Positions 26,694 to 35,537 of a stretch of 64,000 nt of DNA are shown piece after piece (the first letter of the stretch is position 1; the number at the start of each line of letters is the position of its first letter). The notes beneath the pieces were generated by a model. That model did not search any database, had not been told where the DNA came from, and worked only from the letters and a program-made list of their open reading frames with translations. The DNA is taken from NCBI RefSeq assembly GCF_023073335.1, contig NZ_JADPJG010000002.1, positions 959,664 through 1,023,663 of the forward strand, written 5' to 3'. Source of the stretch: Bradyrhizobium sp. 21. Its GTDB lineage: Bacteria > Pseudomonadota > Alphaproteobacteria > Rhizobiales > Xanthobacteraceae. The position numbers and the translations under genes were made by a program.

Positions 26694-28007
26694 ATGAGCG
26701 ATTTCGACAGGCGAAGTGTGCTTAAAGTCGGCCTGGGCGGCGCAGCGTTGCTGGCCGCCCCGGGCATCGTCCCGGTGCGCGCGGCGGAGTGGACCAACAC
26801 GCCCGAGCCGAACGCATCCATTCGCGTGCTGCGCTGGAAGCAGTTCATCCAGGCCGAGTTCGACAAGTTCGCCGAGCAGACCAAGAAGTTTTCCGAAAAG
26901 ACCGGCGTCAAGGTGAAGCTCGAGGCCGAGAGCTGGGATGACATCCGGCCGAAGGCCGCGGTCGCCGCCAATGTCGGCGCCGGTCCCGACCTCATCATCG
27001 GCACGCTCGACGATCCCCACAAATTCCCGGAAAAGCTGATCGACATGACTGACGTTGCCGACTATCTCGGCAAGCAGTATGGCGGCTGGTATCCGGTTGC
27101 TGAGCGCTATGGCAAGAAGGGCAATAGCTGGATTGCCGTTCCGCAGGGCGCGACTGGTGGCTGCCTGAATTACCGCATCAGCCATGTGAAGGCCGCGGGC
27201 TTCGATGAATTCCCGAAGGACACCGACGGCTTCCTCAAACTGTGCCAGGCGTTGAAGAAGAACAACACACCGGCCGGTTTCGCGCTCGGCCATGCCACGG
27301 GCGACGCCAACGGCTGGTGCCAATGGGCGCTGTGGGCGTTCGGCGGCAAGGTCGTCAACGACAAGAACGAGGTCGTGATCGACTCGCCGGAGACCATTGC
27401 GGCGCTCGAATACGTCAAGCAGCTCTATGCGACGTTCATCCCGGGCGTGCTGTCGTGGAACGACTCGAACAACAACAAGGCGTTCCTCAACGGCGAACTC
27501 AGTCTGACCCTGAACGGCATCTCGATCTGGACGGTCGGCAAGAACTCGCCCGATCCGAAGCAGCAGGAGATCGCCAAGGACATGAACCACGCGCCGATGC
27601 CGATCGGTCCCGTGGGCGTGTCCACCGAGCAGCAGAACATCCTGGTCTACTACGGCTACAAGCACTCGAAGTATCCGAAGGCGGTGAAGGAATTCATCAA
27701 GTTCATGATGGACAAGGAGAACTACGACGCTTGGGAAGTCGCCTCCAACGGCTACGTCTCGCCGCCGCTGCCGGCCTACAACGACAATCCGGTCTGGGTC
27801 TCCGATCCCAAGATCACGCCGTATCGCGACTGCCTGAAGCGTTGCCGCGACAACGGCTATGCCGGCGATCTCGGCTACGCCTCGGCCGCCGTCATGGGCG
27901 ACTTCGTCGTGGTGGACATGTTCGCGGAAGCGGCGACCGGTTCGGCGACGCCGAAGGAAGCTGCGGCGCGCGCCGCCGAGCGCGCCAAGCGCTACTATCA
28001 GGTCTGA
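26694..28007 (+). CDS. ABC transporter sugar-binding protein (Tat-exported)
   Basis: 437 residues, an extracellular solute-binding protein of family 1. A twin-arginine signal (DRRSVLKVGLGGAALLAAPG) ends near VRAAE, so it is exported folded. Trp- and Tyr-rich segments (NGWCQWALWAFGGK, YYGYKHSKYPKAVKEFIKFM) are typical of carbohydrate binding clefts. The ligand cannot be named from sequence alone; context suggests a sugar acid or its parent sugar. A strong hairpin directly follows the stop. Confidence 0.92.
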   Translation: MSDFDRRSVLKVGLGGAALLAAPGIVPVRAAEWTNTPEPNASIRVLRWKQFIQAEFDKFAEQTKKFSEKTGVKVKLEAESWDDIRPKAAVAANVGAGPDLIIGTLDDPHKFPEKLIDMTDVADYLGKQYGGWYPVAERYGKKGNSWIAVPQGATGGCLNYRISHVKAAGFDEFPKDTDGFLKLCQALKKNNTPAGFALGHATGDANGWCQWALWAFGGKVVNDKNEVVIDSPETIAALEYVKQLYATFIPGVLSWNDSNNNKAFLNGELSLTLNGISIWTVGKNSPDPKQQEIAKDMNHAPMPIGPVGVSTEQQNILVYYGYKHSKYPKAVKEFIKFMMDKENYDAWEVASNGYVSPPLPAYNDNPVWVSDPKITPYRDCLKRCRDNGYAGDLGYASAAVMGDFVVVDMFAEAATGSATPKEAAARAAERAKRYYQV

Positions 28008-28022
28008 TCAGGCTCCAATCTG

Positions 28023-28050
28023 CACGGCGTCCGGTTTGCCGGACGCCGTG
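28023..28050 (+). promoter_or_regulatory. Perfect 12-bp intercistronic hairpin after the binding-protein gene
   Basis: CACGGCGTCCGG and CCGGACGCCGTG pair perfectly around a TTTG loop, with no T-tract. Such structures between binding-protein and permease genes commonly protect the upstream mRNA and lower downstream expression, giving excess binding protein. Confidence 0.7.
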
Positions 28051-28075
28051 ACTGTTCGTTGAGGGGAAGTCCGAC

Positions 28076-29023
28076 ATGGCAGTTATGGCCGAGCCCGTTG
28101 TCGTGCCTGCAAGGCGCAGCAGTCTGTGGTCGAGAGCTTTCGAAAGCCGAAATTTTCTCGGCGCGATGTTCATGGTGCCGGCGATCGCCATTCTCATTCT
28201 GTTTCTCGCCTATCCGCTGGCGCTGGGCCTCTGGCTCGGCATGACCGATACCAAGATCGGCGGGGTCGGGCGCTTCATCGGCTTCGGGAACTTCGTCTCG
28301 CTGGCCAAGGACTCCGTATTTTGGCTCTCGGTGTTCAACACCATCTTCTACACGGTGGCGGCCAGCATCGTGAAATTCGCGATCGGCCTTTACCTGGCGC
28401 TGCTGCTCAACGAGCGGCTGCCGTTCAAGTCGATGGTCCGCGCCATCGTGCTGTTGCCCTTCGTGGTGCCGACGGTGCTCTCTGCGATCGCGTTCTGGTG
28501 GATCTATGACAGCCAGTTCTCGATCATCTCCTGGGTGCTGCTCAAGGCCGGCCTGATCACACGCTACATCGACTTCCTCGGCGATCCCTGGAATGCGCGC
28601 TGGTCGGTCGTCGCCGCCAATATCTGGCGCGGCGTGCCCTTCGTGGCGATCACGCTGCTGGCGGGACTTCAGACCATCTCGCCCTCGCTCTATGAGGCCG
28701 CCAATCTCGACGGCGCCACCAATCTGCAGCGCTTCCGCCACATCACGCTGCCGATGCTGTCGCCGATCATCGCGGTGGTGATGACCTTCTCGGTGCTGAT
28801 GACCTTCACCGACTTTCAGCTCATCTACACCATCACGCGGGGCGGGCCGATCAACGCCACCCACCTGATGGCGACGCTGTCGTTCCAGCGCGCCATCACC
28901 GGCGGCAATCTCGGCGAGGGCGCGGCGATCTCGAACGCGATGATTCCGTTCCTGGTCGCGGCGATCCTGCTCAGCTTCTTCGGGCTTCAGCGTTCCCGCT
29001 GGCAGCAGGGCGGGAGGGACTGA
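28076..29023 (+). CDS. Sugar ABC transporter permease (MalF-like)
   Basis: 315 residues with six predicted membrane helices. The EAA loop reads YEAANLDGATNLQRFRHITLP, the contact site for the ATPase. The N-terminus carries about 25 cytoplasmic residues before the first helix (FMVPAIAILILFLAYPLAL). It ends 2 bp before the partner permease. Confidence 0.93.
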   Translation: MAVMAEPVVVPARRSSLWSRAFESRNFLGAMFMVPAIAILILFLAYPLALGLWLGMTDTKIGGVGRFIGFGNFVSLAKDSVFWLSVFNTIFYTVAASIVKFAIGLYLALLLNERLPFKSMVRAIVLLPFVVPTVLSAIAFWWIYDSQFSIISWVLLKAGLITRYIDFLGDPWNARWSVVAANIWRGVPFVAITLLAGLQTISPSLYEAANLDGATNLQRFRHITLPMLSPIIAVVMTFSVLMTFTDFQLIYTITRGGPINATHLMATLSFQRAITGGNLGEGAAISNAMIPFLVAAILLSFFGLQRSRWQQGGRD

Positions 29024-29025
29024 CC

Positions 29026-29901
29026 ATGACCACGACGGACGACCAAAGCGTCGGAATGGACTACCTCGAGAGCTTTCCGCGGAGGTTTCTCCGCATCTAC
29101 CTTCCGCTCGGCCTGATCATCTTCTTCCTGCTGTTCCCGTTCTACTGGATGGCGATCGCCACGTTCAAGCCGGACGCGGAGATGTACGACTACGAGAAGT
29201 ACAATCCGTTCTGGATCGTGCATCCGACATTCGAGCACATCAAGAAGCTGTTCTTCGACACCGACTATCCGCTCTGGATGTGGAACACCGTGATCGTCTC
29301 GGTGTCCTCGACCTTCATCTCGCTGTTTGCCAGCGTCTGCGCCGCCTATGCCATCGAGCGTCTTCGCTACAAGGGCTCGCGCTATGTCGGCCTGGCGATC
29401 TTCCTGGGTTACCTGGTGCCGCCGTCGATCCTGTTCATTCCGCTCGCGGCGACGGTGTTCCAGCTCGGCCTGTTCGACGGCAATCTGGCGCTGATCCTGA
29501 CCTATCCGACCTTTCTGATCCCGTTCTGCACCTGGCTCCTGATGGGCTATTTCCGCACCATCCCCTATGAGCTGGAGGAGTGTGCGCTGATCGACGGGGC
29601 GACGCGGATCCAGATTCTGACCAAGATCACGCTGCCGCTGTCGCTGCCGGGGGTGATCTCGGCGGGCATCTTCGCCTTCACGTTGTCCTGGAACGAGTTC
29701 ATCTACGCGCTGACCTTCATCTCCTCGTCCGAGAACAAGACCATCCCCGTCGGTGCCATCACCGAGCTCGTCAACGGCGACGTCTACCATTGGGGCGCGC
29801 TGATGGCGGCAGCCCTGACTGGCTCGGTCCCCGTAGTTATCCTTTATTCCTTCTTCGTGGAGTATTATGTGTCGGCGATGACCGGCGCCGTGAAGGAATG
29901 A
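29026..29901 (+). CDS. Sugar ABC transporter permease (MalG-like)
   Basis: 291 residues, six predicted helices. The EAA loop is EECALIDGATRIQILTKITLP, followed by FTLSWNEFIYALTF, a standard MalG signature. Completes the importer of ATPase, binding protein and two permeases. A 7-bp GC stem (29920-29926 with 29935-29941) lies between it and the next gene. Confidence 0.93.
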   Translation: MTTTDDQSVGMDYLESFPRRFLRIYLPLGLIIFFLLFPFYWMAIATFKPDAEMYDYEKYNPFWIVHPTFEHIKKLFFDTDYPLWMWNTVIVSVSSTFISLFASVCAAYAIERLRYKGSRYVGLAIFLGYLVPPSILFIPLAATVFQLGLFDGNLALILTYPTFLIPFCTWLLMGYFRTIPYELEECALIDGATRIQILTKITLPLSLPGVISAGIFAFTLSWNEFIYALTFISSSENKTIPVGAITELVNGDVYHWGALMAAALTGSVPVVILYSFFVEYYVSAMTGAVKE

Positions 29902-29960
29902 TCGCGGGGCCGCAATGAGGGCGCGCTGAGGGCGGCGCGCCAATAAGAAGGAGTAGGCTC

Positions 29961-30947
29961 TTGCACATTCTGGTTTTGGGCGCCGCCGGCATGGTCGGCC
30001 GTAAACTCTGTGAACGGCTGCTGCGCGACGGCCGGCTCGGCAAGAGCGACATCACCAAGCTGACCATGCATGACGTGGTCGAGCCGAAACAGCCGGAAAA
30101 GGCCGGTTTTGCCGTCGAGACCGTGTCGGGCGATTTCGCCGTGCCGGGCGCTGCCGAGAAGCTGATCGCGGGCCGCCCGGACGTGATCTTCCATCTTGCC
30201 GCGATCGTCTCGGGCGAAGCCGAGCTCGATTTCGACAAGGGCTACCGCATCAATCTCGACGGCACGCGGATGCTGCTCGATGCTGTCAGGCTCGTCGGCG
30301 GCGGCTACAAGCCGCGCGTGGTCTTCACCTCCTCGATCGCGGTGTTCGGCGCGCCGTTCCCCGACGCCATCGGCGATGAGTTCTTCCACACGCCGCTGCT
30401 CAGCTACGGCACCCAGAAGGCGATCGGCGAACTGCTGCTGGCCGACTATTCCCGCCGCGGCTTTCTCGACGGCATCGGCATCCGCCTGCCGACCATCTGC
30501 ATCAGGCCCGGCCTGCCCAACAAGGCGGCATCGGGCTTCTTCTCCAACATCCTGCGCGAGCCACTCGCCGGCAAGGAGGTCGTGCTGCCGGTGTCCGAGG
30601 ATGTGCGCCACTGGCACGCCACGCCGCGCTCCGCCGTCGGCTTCCTGCTGCATGCCGGCACCATGGACCTCGCCGCGGTCGGCCCGCGCCGTAACCTGAC
30701 GATGCCGGGCCTGTCGGCGACGGTGGGCCAGCAGATCGCAGCGCTCAAGCGTGTCGCGGGCGACAAGGTCGCCGCCCGCATCAAGCAGGAGCCCGATCCC
30801 TTCATCGTCGGCATCGTCGGCGGCTGGCCGCGCAACTTCAATGCAAAGCGATCGCTCGAACTCGGCTTCACCACCGCCGAGAAAACCTTCGACGACATCA
30901 TCCGCATTCACATCGAAGACGAGCTCGGCGGCAATTTCGTCGCTTGA
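29961..30947 (+). CDS. NAD-dependent sugar-acid dehydrogenase, DenD-like SDR
   Basis: 328 residues from a TTG start preceded by AAGGAG at 29949-29954. Extended SDR fold: the nucleotide loop is GAAGMVGRKL, then HLAAIVSGEAELDFDKGYRINLDGTR, the catalytic Tyr-x3-Lys is YGTQK, and VFTSSIAVFG provides the Ser. The segment HLAAIVSGEAE with IRPGLPNKAASGFFSNI is characteristic of D-erythronate dehydrogenase (DenD). The usual DenD partners (OtnK, OtnC, OtnI) are not here, so the substrate may be another aldonate or uronate. Confidence 0.82.
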   Translation: MHILVLGAAGMVGRKLCERLLRDGRLGKSDITKLTMHDVVEPKQPEKAGFAVETVSGDFAVPGAAEKLIAGRPDVIFHLAAIVSGEAELDFDKGYRINLDGTRMLLDAVRLVGGGYKPRVVFTSSIAVFGAPFPDAIGDEFFHTPLLSYGTQKAIGELLLADYSRRGFLDGIGIRLPTICIRPGLPNKAASGFFSNILREPLAGKEVVLPVSEDVRHWHATPRSAVGFLLHAGTMDLAAVGPRRNLTMPGLSATVGQQIAALKRVAGDKVAARIKQEPDPFIVGIVGGWPRNFNAKRSLELGFTTAEKTFDDIIRIHIEDELGGNFVA

Positions 30948-30971
30948 CCTCAGGCTGAGCGGGTATCAGTG

Positions 30972-31946
30972 ATGGCGAGCGTAGCTTGCATCGGCGAATG
31001 CATGGTCGAGCTCCGGCAGGCCCAGGGTGGGGCGTCCTCGGCGCAAGGGCAGGGCGGTGGCCTCTACTCGCGCGGCTTCGGCGGCGACACACTCAACACG
31101 GCCGTGTATCTGGCGCGGCTGGAGGTCAAGGTCGACTATCTCACCGCGCTCGGCGATGACGCCTTGAGCGATGAGATGATCGCGGCCTGGACTGCGGAAG
31201 GCGTCGGTACTAGGCGCGTCGCGCGGCTGCCGGGCAAGCTGCCCGGTCTCTACATGATCCAGACGGATGCGAAGGGCGAGCGCCAGTTCTTCCACTGGCG
31301 CGACAGTGCGGCGGCGCGCCAGCTGATGGATCTGCCGGAGACGGACGAACTCCTCAACTCGCTGATGAGCTATGACATCGTCTATCTCTCCGCGATCACG
31401 CTCTCGATCTACGACGCGGCCGGGCGCGCGCGCCTGTTCGCGGCGATCAAGCGCGCGCGCCTGCTCGGCACGCGCTTCGTGTTCGACACCAATTTTCGCG
31501 CGCGGGGGTGGCTCGACCGCGATGTCGCGCGCGAGGTGTTTTCAGCGGCCTTCGCGGCCGCCGACATCGTGCTGACCTCGACCGAGGATCTGCTCGCCCT
31601 CTATCCCGGCGAGAGCCATGACCAGTTGATGGCGCGCATTCCCACGCCCGAGCTGGTGTTCCGCCTCGCCGAGCCCGTCAGCCTGCTGCGCTTCCCCGGC
31701 GGGACCAGCGAAGTCCGTGCCGAACCCATGACCAAGCCCGTGGTCGACACCACCGCCGCCGGCGACAGCTTTGCGGCGGCTTATATTGCGGCGCGGCTGT
31801 CCGGTTCCGACCCGGTCGAGGCGGCCCAGGCCGGGCATCGCCTCGCCAGCCTCGTGATCTGCTATGCCGGCGCCATCATTCCGGGCTATGCCATGCCGCC
31901 GAAGAAGCGGCACCGGCAGGCCTCCTCTCGTCAAGCGACCAAGTAA
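30972..31946 (+). CDS. kdgK: PfkB-family sugar kinase, 2-keto-3-deoxygluconate kinase-like
   Basis: 324 residues from the ATG at 30972 (a GTG lies just before it). PfkB motifs: N-terminal GFGGDTLNTAVYLARL, which binds sugar, and C-terminal VVDTTAAGDSFAAAYIAARL, holding the catalytic Asp and the anion hole. The GGDTLNTA form is typical of KDG kinases. It would phosphorylate a 2-keto-3-deoxy acid for the aldolase encoded 16 bp downstream. The C-terminus has a basic tail (PKKRHRQASSRQ). Confidence 0.87.
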   Translation: MASVACIGECMVELRQAQGGASSAQGQGGGLYSRGFGGDTLNTAVYLARLEVKVDYLTALGDDALSDEMIAAWTAEGVGTRRVARLPGKLPGLYMIQTDAKGERQFFHWRDSAAARQLMDLPETDELLNSLMSYDIVYLSAITLSIYDAAGRARLFAAIKRARLLGTRFVFDTNFRARGWLDRDVAREVFSAAFAAADIVLTSTEDLLALYPGESHDQLMARIPTPELVFRLAEPVSLLRFPGGTSEVRAEPMTKPVVDTTAAGDSFAAAYIAARLSGSDPVEAAQAGHRLASLVICYAGAIIPGYAMPPKKRHRQASSRQATK

Positions 31947-31962
31947 AGAAGCGACATCAACG

Positions 31963-32613
31963 ATGACCACGAGTGCCCAACAGAACCATCTCGTCGCGCT
32001 GTTCAAGGCCGCGACCGTTATTCCCGTCCTCACCATCGAGCGGATCCAGGATGCTGTGCCGCTGGCGCGCGCGCTGGTCGCCGGCGGCGTCCGGACGCTG
32101 GAGGTGACCATGCGCACCCCGGTTGCGATCGAGGCCGCGAGGGCGATGATGGCCGAAGTCCCCGAAGCGGTCGTCGGCATCGGCACGATCCTCAATCCGG
32201 CCGACTTCACCCGCGTCGAGAAGCTCGGCGTCGCGTTCGGTATCAGCCCGGGCCTGACCCCGGATCTGCTGAAGGCCGCCGCCCACAGCTCCCTGCCGTT
32301 TGCGCCGGGCATCGCCACGGCGTCCGAGCTGATGCTGGCGCTGTCCTACGGGCTCGATGTCGCAAAGTTCTTCCCGGCCGAGCAGGCCGGCGGCATCAAG
32401 GGCCTGCGCGCGCTTGCCGGGCCGTTCCCGAATGTACGGTTCTGCCCCACCGGCGGCGTCGGCGAGGCCAATGCCGCGACCTGGCTTGCCGAGCCCAACG
32501 TGGTCGCGGTCGGCGGTTCCTGGCTGTGCCCGACGGCGGAGATCAAGGCCGGGAACTGGGCCGGCATAACTGCCATCTGCCAGCGCACCCTCCAGGCCCT
32601 TAAACCTGCGTGA
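31963..32613 (+). CDS. eda: KDPG/KHG-type aldolase
   Basis: 216 residues from the ATG at 31963; upstream open frame belongs to the kinase end. Class I aldolase features: VIPVLTIERIQDAVPLA, the catalytic Glu in LEVTMRT, and the Schiff-base Lys in DVAKFFPAEQAGGIKGLRAL. The phosphate loop is PTGGVGEANAATWLA. It cleaves 2-keto-3-deoxy-6-phosphogluconate (or the galacto form) to pyruvate and glyceraldehyde 3-phosphate. Last gene of the transport-catabolism operon. Confidence 0.93.
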   Translation: MTTSAQQNHLVALFKAATVIPVLTIERIQDAVPLARALVAGGVRTLEVTMRTPVAIEAARAMMAEVPEAVVGIGTILNPADFTRVEKLGVAFGISPGLTPDLLKAAAHSSLPFAPGIATASELMLALSYGLDVAKFFPAEQAGGIKGLRALAGPFPNVRFCPTGGVGEANAATWLAEPNVVAVGGSWLCPTAEIKAGNWAGITAICQRTLQALKPA

Positions 32614-32640
32614 AGTCTTGCCATCGATCGGCTAAGACTT
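32613..32640 (+). terminator. Stem-loop at the end of the sugar-acid operon
   Basis: AAGTCTT (32613-32619) pairs with AAGACTT (32634-32640), extended by GCC/GGC with one bulged base, around ATCGATC. No T-tract follows, so termination is uncertain. Confidence 0.35.
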
Positions 32641-32671
32641 AGCTCAAGGTGAGACCCAGGGAGACAAGACC

Positions 32672-33841
32672 ATGACCGCCAGCATCGTCGGATGGGCGCA
32701 TACGCCGTTCGGCAAGTTCGACACCGAAACCGTCGAAAGCCTCGTCACCCGCGTCGCCAACGAGGCGATGGCCGATGCCGGCATTTCGGCCTCCGACGTC
32801 GACGAGATCGTGCTCGGCCATTTCAACGCGGGTTTCTCGCCGCAGGATTTTACCGCGTCGCTGGTGCTCCAGGCTGACCCAAAACTGCGCTTCAAGCCCA
32901 CGACCCGCGTCGAGAATGCCTGCGCCACCGGCTCCGCTGCCGTCCATCAGGGCGTGCGCGCGATCGCGGCCGGAGCAGCCAAGATCGTGCTGGTCGTCGG
33001 CGTCGAGCAGATGACGCGCACGCCCGGACCTGAGATCGGCAAGAACCTGCTCAAGGCATCCTATCTTCCTGAGGACGGCGACACCGTCGGCGGCTTCGCC
33101 GGCGTATTCGGCAAGATCGCCAGCTCCTATTTCCAGAAATACGGCGACCAGTCCGATGCGCTGGCGATGATCGCGGCCAAGAACCACAAGAACGGCGTCG
33201 CCAATCCCTACGCGCAGATGCGCAAGGATTTCGGCTTCGACTTCTGCCGCGCCGAGAGCGAGAAGAACCCGTATGTCGCGGGTCCCCTGAAGCGCACCGA
33301 CTGCTCGCTGGTCTCTGACGGCGCCGCGGCGCTGATTCTGGCCGATGCCGAGACCGCCAAGACCATGAACAAGTCGATCGGCTTCCGCGCCACCGCGCAC
33401 GCCCAGGACTTTTTGCCGATGTCCAAGCGCGACATCCTCCAGTTCGAAGGCTGCACGGTCGCCTGGCAGCGCGCGCTGGAGCAGGCCGGCGTCACGCTGT
33501 CCGATCTCTCCTTCGTCGAGACCCATGACTGCTTCACGGTCGCCGAGCTGATCGAGTACGAAGCGATGGGCCTGACGCCGAAGGGGCAGGGCGCCCGCGC
33601 CATCAAGGAAGGCTGGACGCTCAAGGACGGCAAGCTGCCGGTCAATCCGTCCGGCGGTCTGAAGGCCAAGGGCCACCCGATCGGCGCCACCGGCGTCTCC
33701 ATGCATGTGATGACCGCGATGCAGCTCGCGGGACAGGCGCCCGAGGGCATGCAGCTCAAGAATGCAAAACTCGGCGGCATCTTCAACATGGGCGGCGCGG
33801 CGGTTGCCAATTACGTCTCCGTGCTGGAGCCGTTGAAGTAG
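32672..33841 (+). CDS. Acetyl-CoA acetyltransferase/thiolase-family protein (SCP-x/type I-like)
   Basis: 389 residues. The nucleophilic Cys84 lies in VENACATGSAAV; ETHDCFTVAE and NPSGGLKAKGHPIGATG supply the remaining active-site His and Cys region. The C-terminus around GGIFNMGGAAVANYV is of the SCP-x/lipid-transfer type rather than the PhaA type. A GGGAGACAAGACC leader precedes the ATG. It is separated by repeats from the CoA-transferase cluster downstream. Confidence 0.9.
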   Translation: MTASIVGWAHTPFGKFDTETVESLVTRVANEAMADAGISASDVDEIVLGHFNAGFSPQDFTASLVLQADPKLRFKPTTRVENACATGSAAVHQGVRAIAAGAAKIVLVVGVEQMTRTPGPEIGKNLLKASYLPEDGDTVGGFAGVFGKIASSYFQKYGDQSDALAMIAAKNHKNGVANPYAQMRKDFGFDFCRAESEKNPYVAGPLKRTDCSLVSDGAAALILADAETAKTMNKSIGFRATAHAQDFLPMSKRDILQFEGCTVAWQRALEQAGVTLSDLSFVETHDCFTVAELIEYEAMGLTPKGQGARAIKEGWTLKDGKLPVNPSGGLKAKGHPIGATGVSMHVMTAMQLAGQAPEGMQLKNAKLGGIFNMGGAAVANYVSVLEPLK

Positions 33842-33855
33842 GCTCTCGTAGATAT

Positions 33856-33946
33856 CGTAGGGTGGGTTAGCCGAAGGCGTAACCCACCGCTTCTGTCGCT
33901 GCAGAAATCAAAGGGGTGGGTTACGCTTCGCTAACCCACCCTTACG
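33856..33946. repeat. Inverted repeat built from GGTGGGTTA-type arms
   Basis: CGTAGGGTGGGTTAG...GTAACCCACC (33856-33888) is mirrored by GGTGGGTTACGCTTCGCTAA (33915 on) through CTTACG at 33946. Each half is itself palindromic. This is a widespread type of dispersed intergenic palindrome in Bradyrhizobium-like genomes (recalled, not searched). Confidence 0.7.
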
Positions 33947-33983
33947 GCTCTCGGCTCCTGATCGATTTGCAGGGACATGCATC

Positions 33984-34190
33984 ATGAGCAATGACTACGA
34001 AGCTTCGCTGTCGATAGACGCGCTCAACGACCGCATCGCGATCCTCGAGGACAATATAAGGCAGCTCATCGAGCAGGCCGCGGCCGCCTCGGGCGAGCAG
34101 AACGAGTCGCGGATCGCAGACCGCATCAATCAGCAGAACGACGAACTCGACCGTCTCCTCAAGATCCGCGAATCCCGCCAGAAGAAATAG
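33984..34190 (+). CDS. Small coiled-coil hypothetical protein (68 aa)
   Basis: The ATG at 33984 follows CAGGGACATGCATC. The product is hydrophilic and heptad-like (LNDRIAILEDNIRQLIEQAAAA, then INQQNDELDRLLKIRESRQKK), consistent with a short coiled coil. I do not recognise a family. It lies between a repeat element and the CoA-transferase gene, with no evident operon partner. Confidence 0.65.
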   Translation: MSNDYEASLSIDALNDRIAILEDNIRQLIEQAAAASGEQNESRIADRINQQNDELDRLLKIRESRQKK

Positions 34191-34313
34191 CGGCCGCATC
34201 GGCCTGCGCATGCGGCCATACGCCGACCGCCCTTGCGCGCGCGGCTTCAGTGCCTTTAGCTGGACCGAAATCGCGGGGCCGCTTCCAGAGCCCGCGCAAT
34301 CGGGAGCCAACCA

Positions 34314-35537
34314 ATGGGGCCGCTGAAGGGCATCAAGGTCGTCGACATGACCACCGTGCTGATGGGGCCTTATGCGACCCAGATGCTCGGCGACTACGGT
34401 GCCGACATCATCAAGGTGGAATCGCTCGACGGCGACGTCACCCGCCTGATCGGCCCGATGCGTCATGCCGGCATGGGTCCGGTGTTCCTCAACACCAATC
34501 GGAGCAAGCGCTCGATCTGCCTCGACCTGAAGAAGCCCGCGGGCCGCGAGGCCGTGCTGCGGCTGCTGAAGGACGCCGATGTGCTCGTCTACAACGTCCG
34601 CCCGCAGGCGATGGCACGGCTCCAGCTCGGCTATGAAATTGTTTCCAAGATCAATCCGCGCCTGGTCTATGCCGGCGTGTTCGGCTTCGGCCAGGACGGG
34701 CCGTATGCTGCAAAGCCCGCCTATGACGATCTGATCCAGGGCGCCACGGCGCTCCCAGCATTGATGGCGCAGACCGGGGACGGCGTGCCGCGCTATGTGC
34801 CCAACGCGCTGGTCGACCGCATCGTCGGGCTCACCGCCGTCGGCGCGATCTGCGCCAGCCTCGTGCATCGCGACCGCACCGGCCGCGGCCAGCGCGTCGA
34901 CATCCCGATGTTCGAGACCATGGCCGGCTTCGTCATGGGCGACCACATGGGCGGGCTCACCTACGAGCCGCCGCTCGACAAGGGCGGCTATGCCCGCCAC
35001 CTCTCGCGCGACCGCCGGCCCTACAAGACCTCGGACGGCTATCTCAGTGTCATCGTCTACAACGACAAGCAGTGGGAGAACTTCTTCAAGGCGACGGGCC
35101 GCGACGATCTGCGCGCCGATCCCAAATTCGCGAGCTTCGCCGGCCGCGCCGCCAACATCGACGTCGTCTATGCCGAACTGGCGCGCATTTTTGAGACGCG
35201 CGCCACCGCCGAGTGGATCGAGTTGCTGACCAAAGCGGATGTCCCTGTGATGCCGATGCACGACCTCGCGTCGATGCTGCATGACGAGCACCTCGAGGCG
35301 ACGAATTTCTTCCCGGTCGTGAACCACCCGACCGAGGGCCCGATCCGCAGCATGAAGGTCACGGCGACCTGGTCGGAGACGGAAGCCGAGCCGGTGCGGC
35401 TGGCGCCGCGGCTCAACGAGCACGGCGCGGAGATTTTGCGCGAGATCGGCTATTCCCAGGACGAGATCGACGCCATGGTCCGCGATGGCGTCACCCGTAC
35501 GCCGCCTCGAAATGACGATGCGCAGGTGCTGCCGTGA
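34314..35537 (+). CDS. CaiB/BaiF (class III) CoA-transferase
   Basis: 407 residues. Family motifs: GIKVVDMTTVLMGPYATQMLGDYGADIIKVE at the start, the stretch NTNRSKRSICLDLKKPAGRE and the catalytic-Asp region GAAKPAYDDLIQG-like (here AAKPAYDDLIQGATALP). Such enzymes move CoA from a donor thioester to a carboxylic acid. It overlaps the next gene by 4 bp, making a three-gene operon with a Cys-less thiolase-fold protein and a DUF35 protein. The acid substrate is unknown. Confidence 0.9.
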   Translation: MGPLKGIKVVDMTTVLMGPYATQMLGDYGADIIKVESLDGDVTRLIGPMRHAGMGPVFLNTNRSKRSICLDLKKPAGREAVLRLLKDADVLVYNVRPQAMARLQLGYEIVSKINPRLVYAGVFGFGQDGPYAAKPAYDDLIQGATALPALMAQTGDGVPRYVPNALVDRIVGLTAVGAICASLVHRDRTGRGQRVDIPMFETMAGFVMGDHMGGLTYEPPLDKGGYARHLSRDRRPYKTSDGYLSVIVYNDKQWENFFKATGRDDLRADPKFASFAGRAANIDVVYAELARIFETRATAEWIELLTKADVPVMPMHDLASMLHDEHLEATNFFPVVNHPTEGPIRSMKVTATWSETEAEPVRLAPRLNEHGAEILREIGYSQDEIDAMVRDGVTRTPPRNDDAQVLP

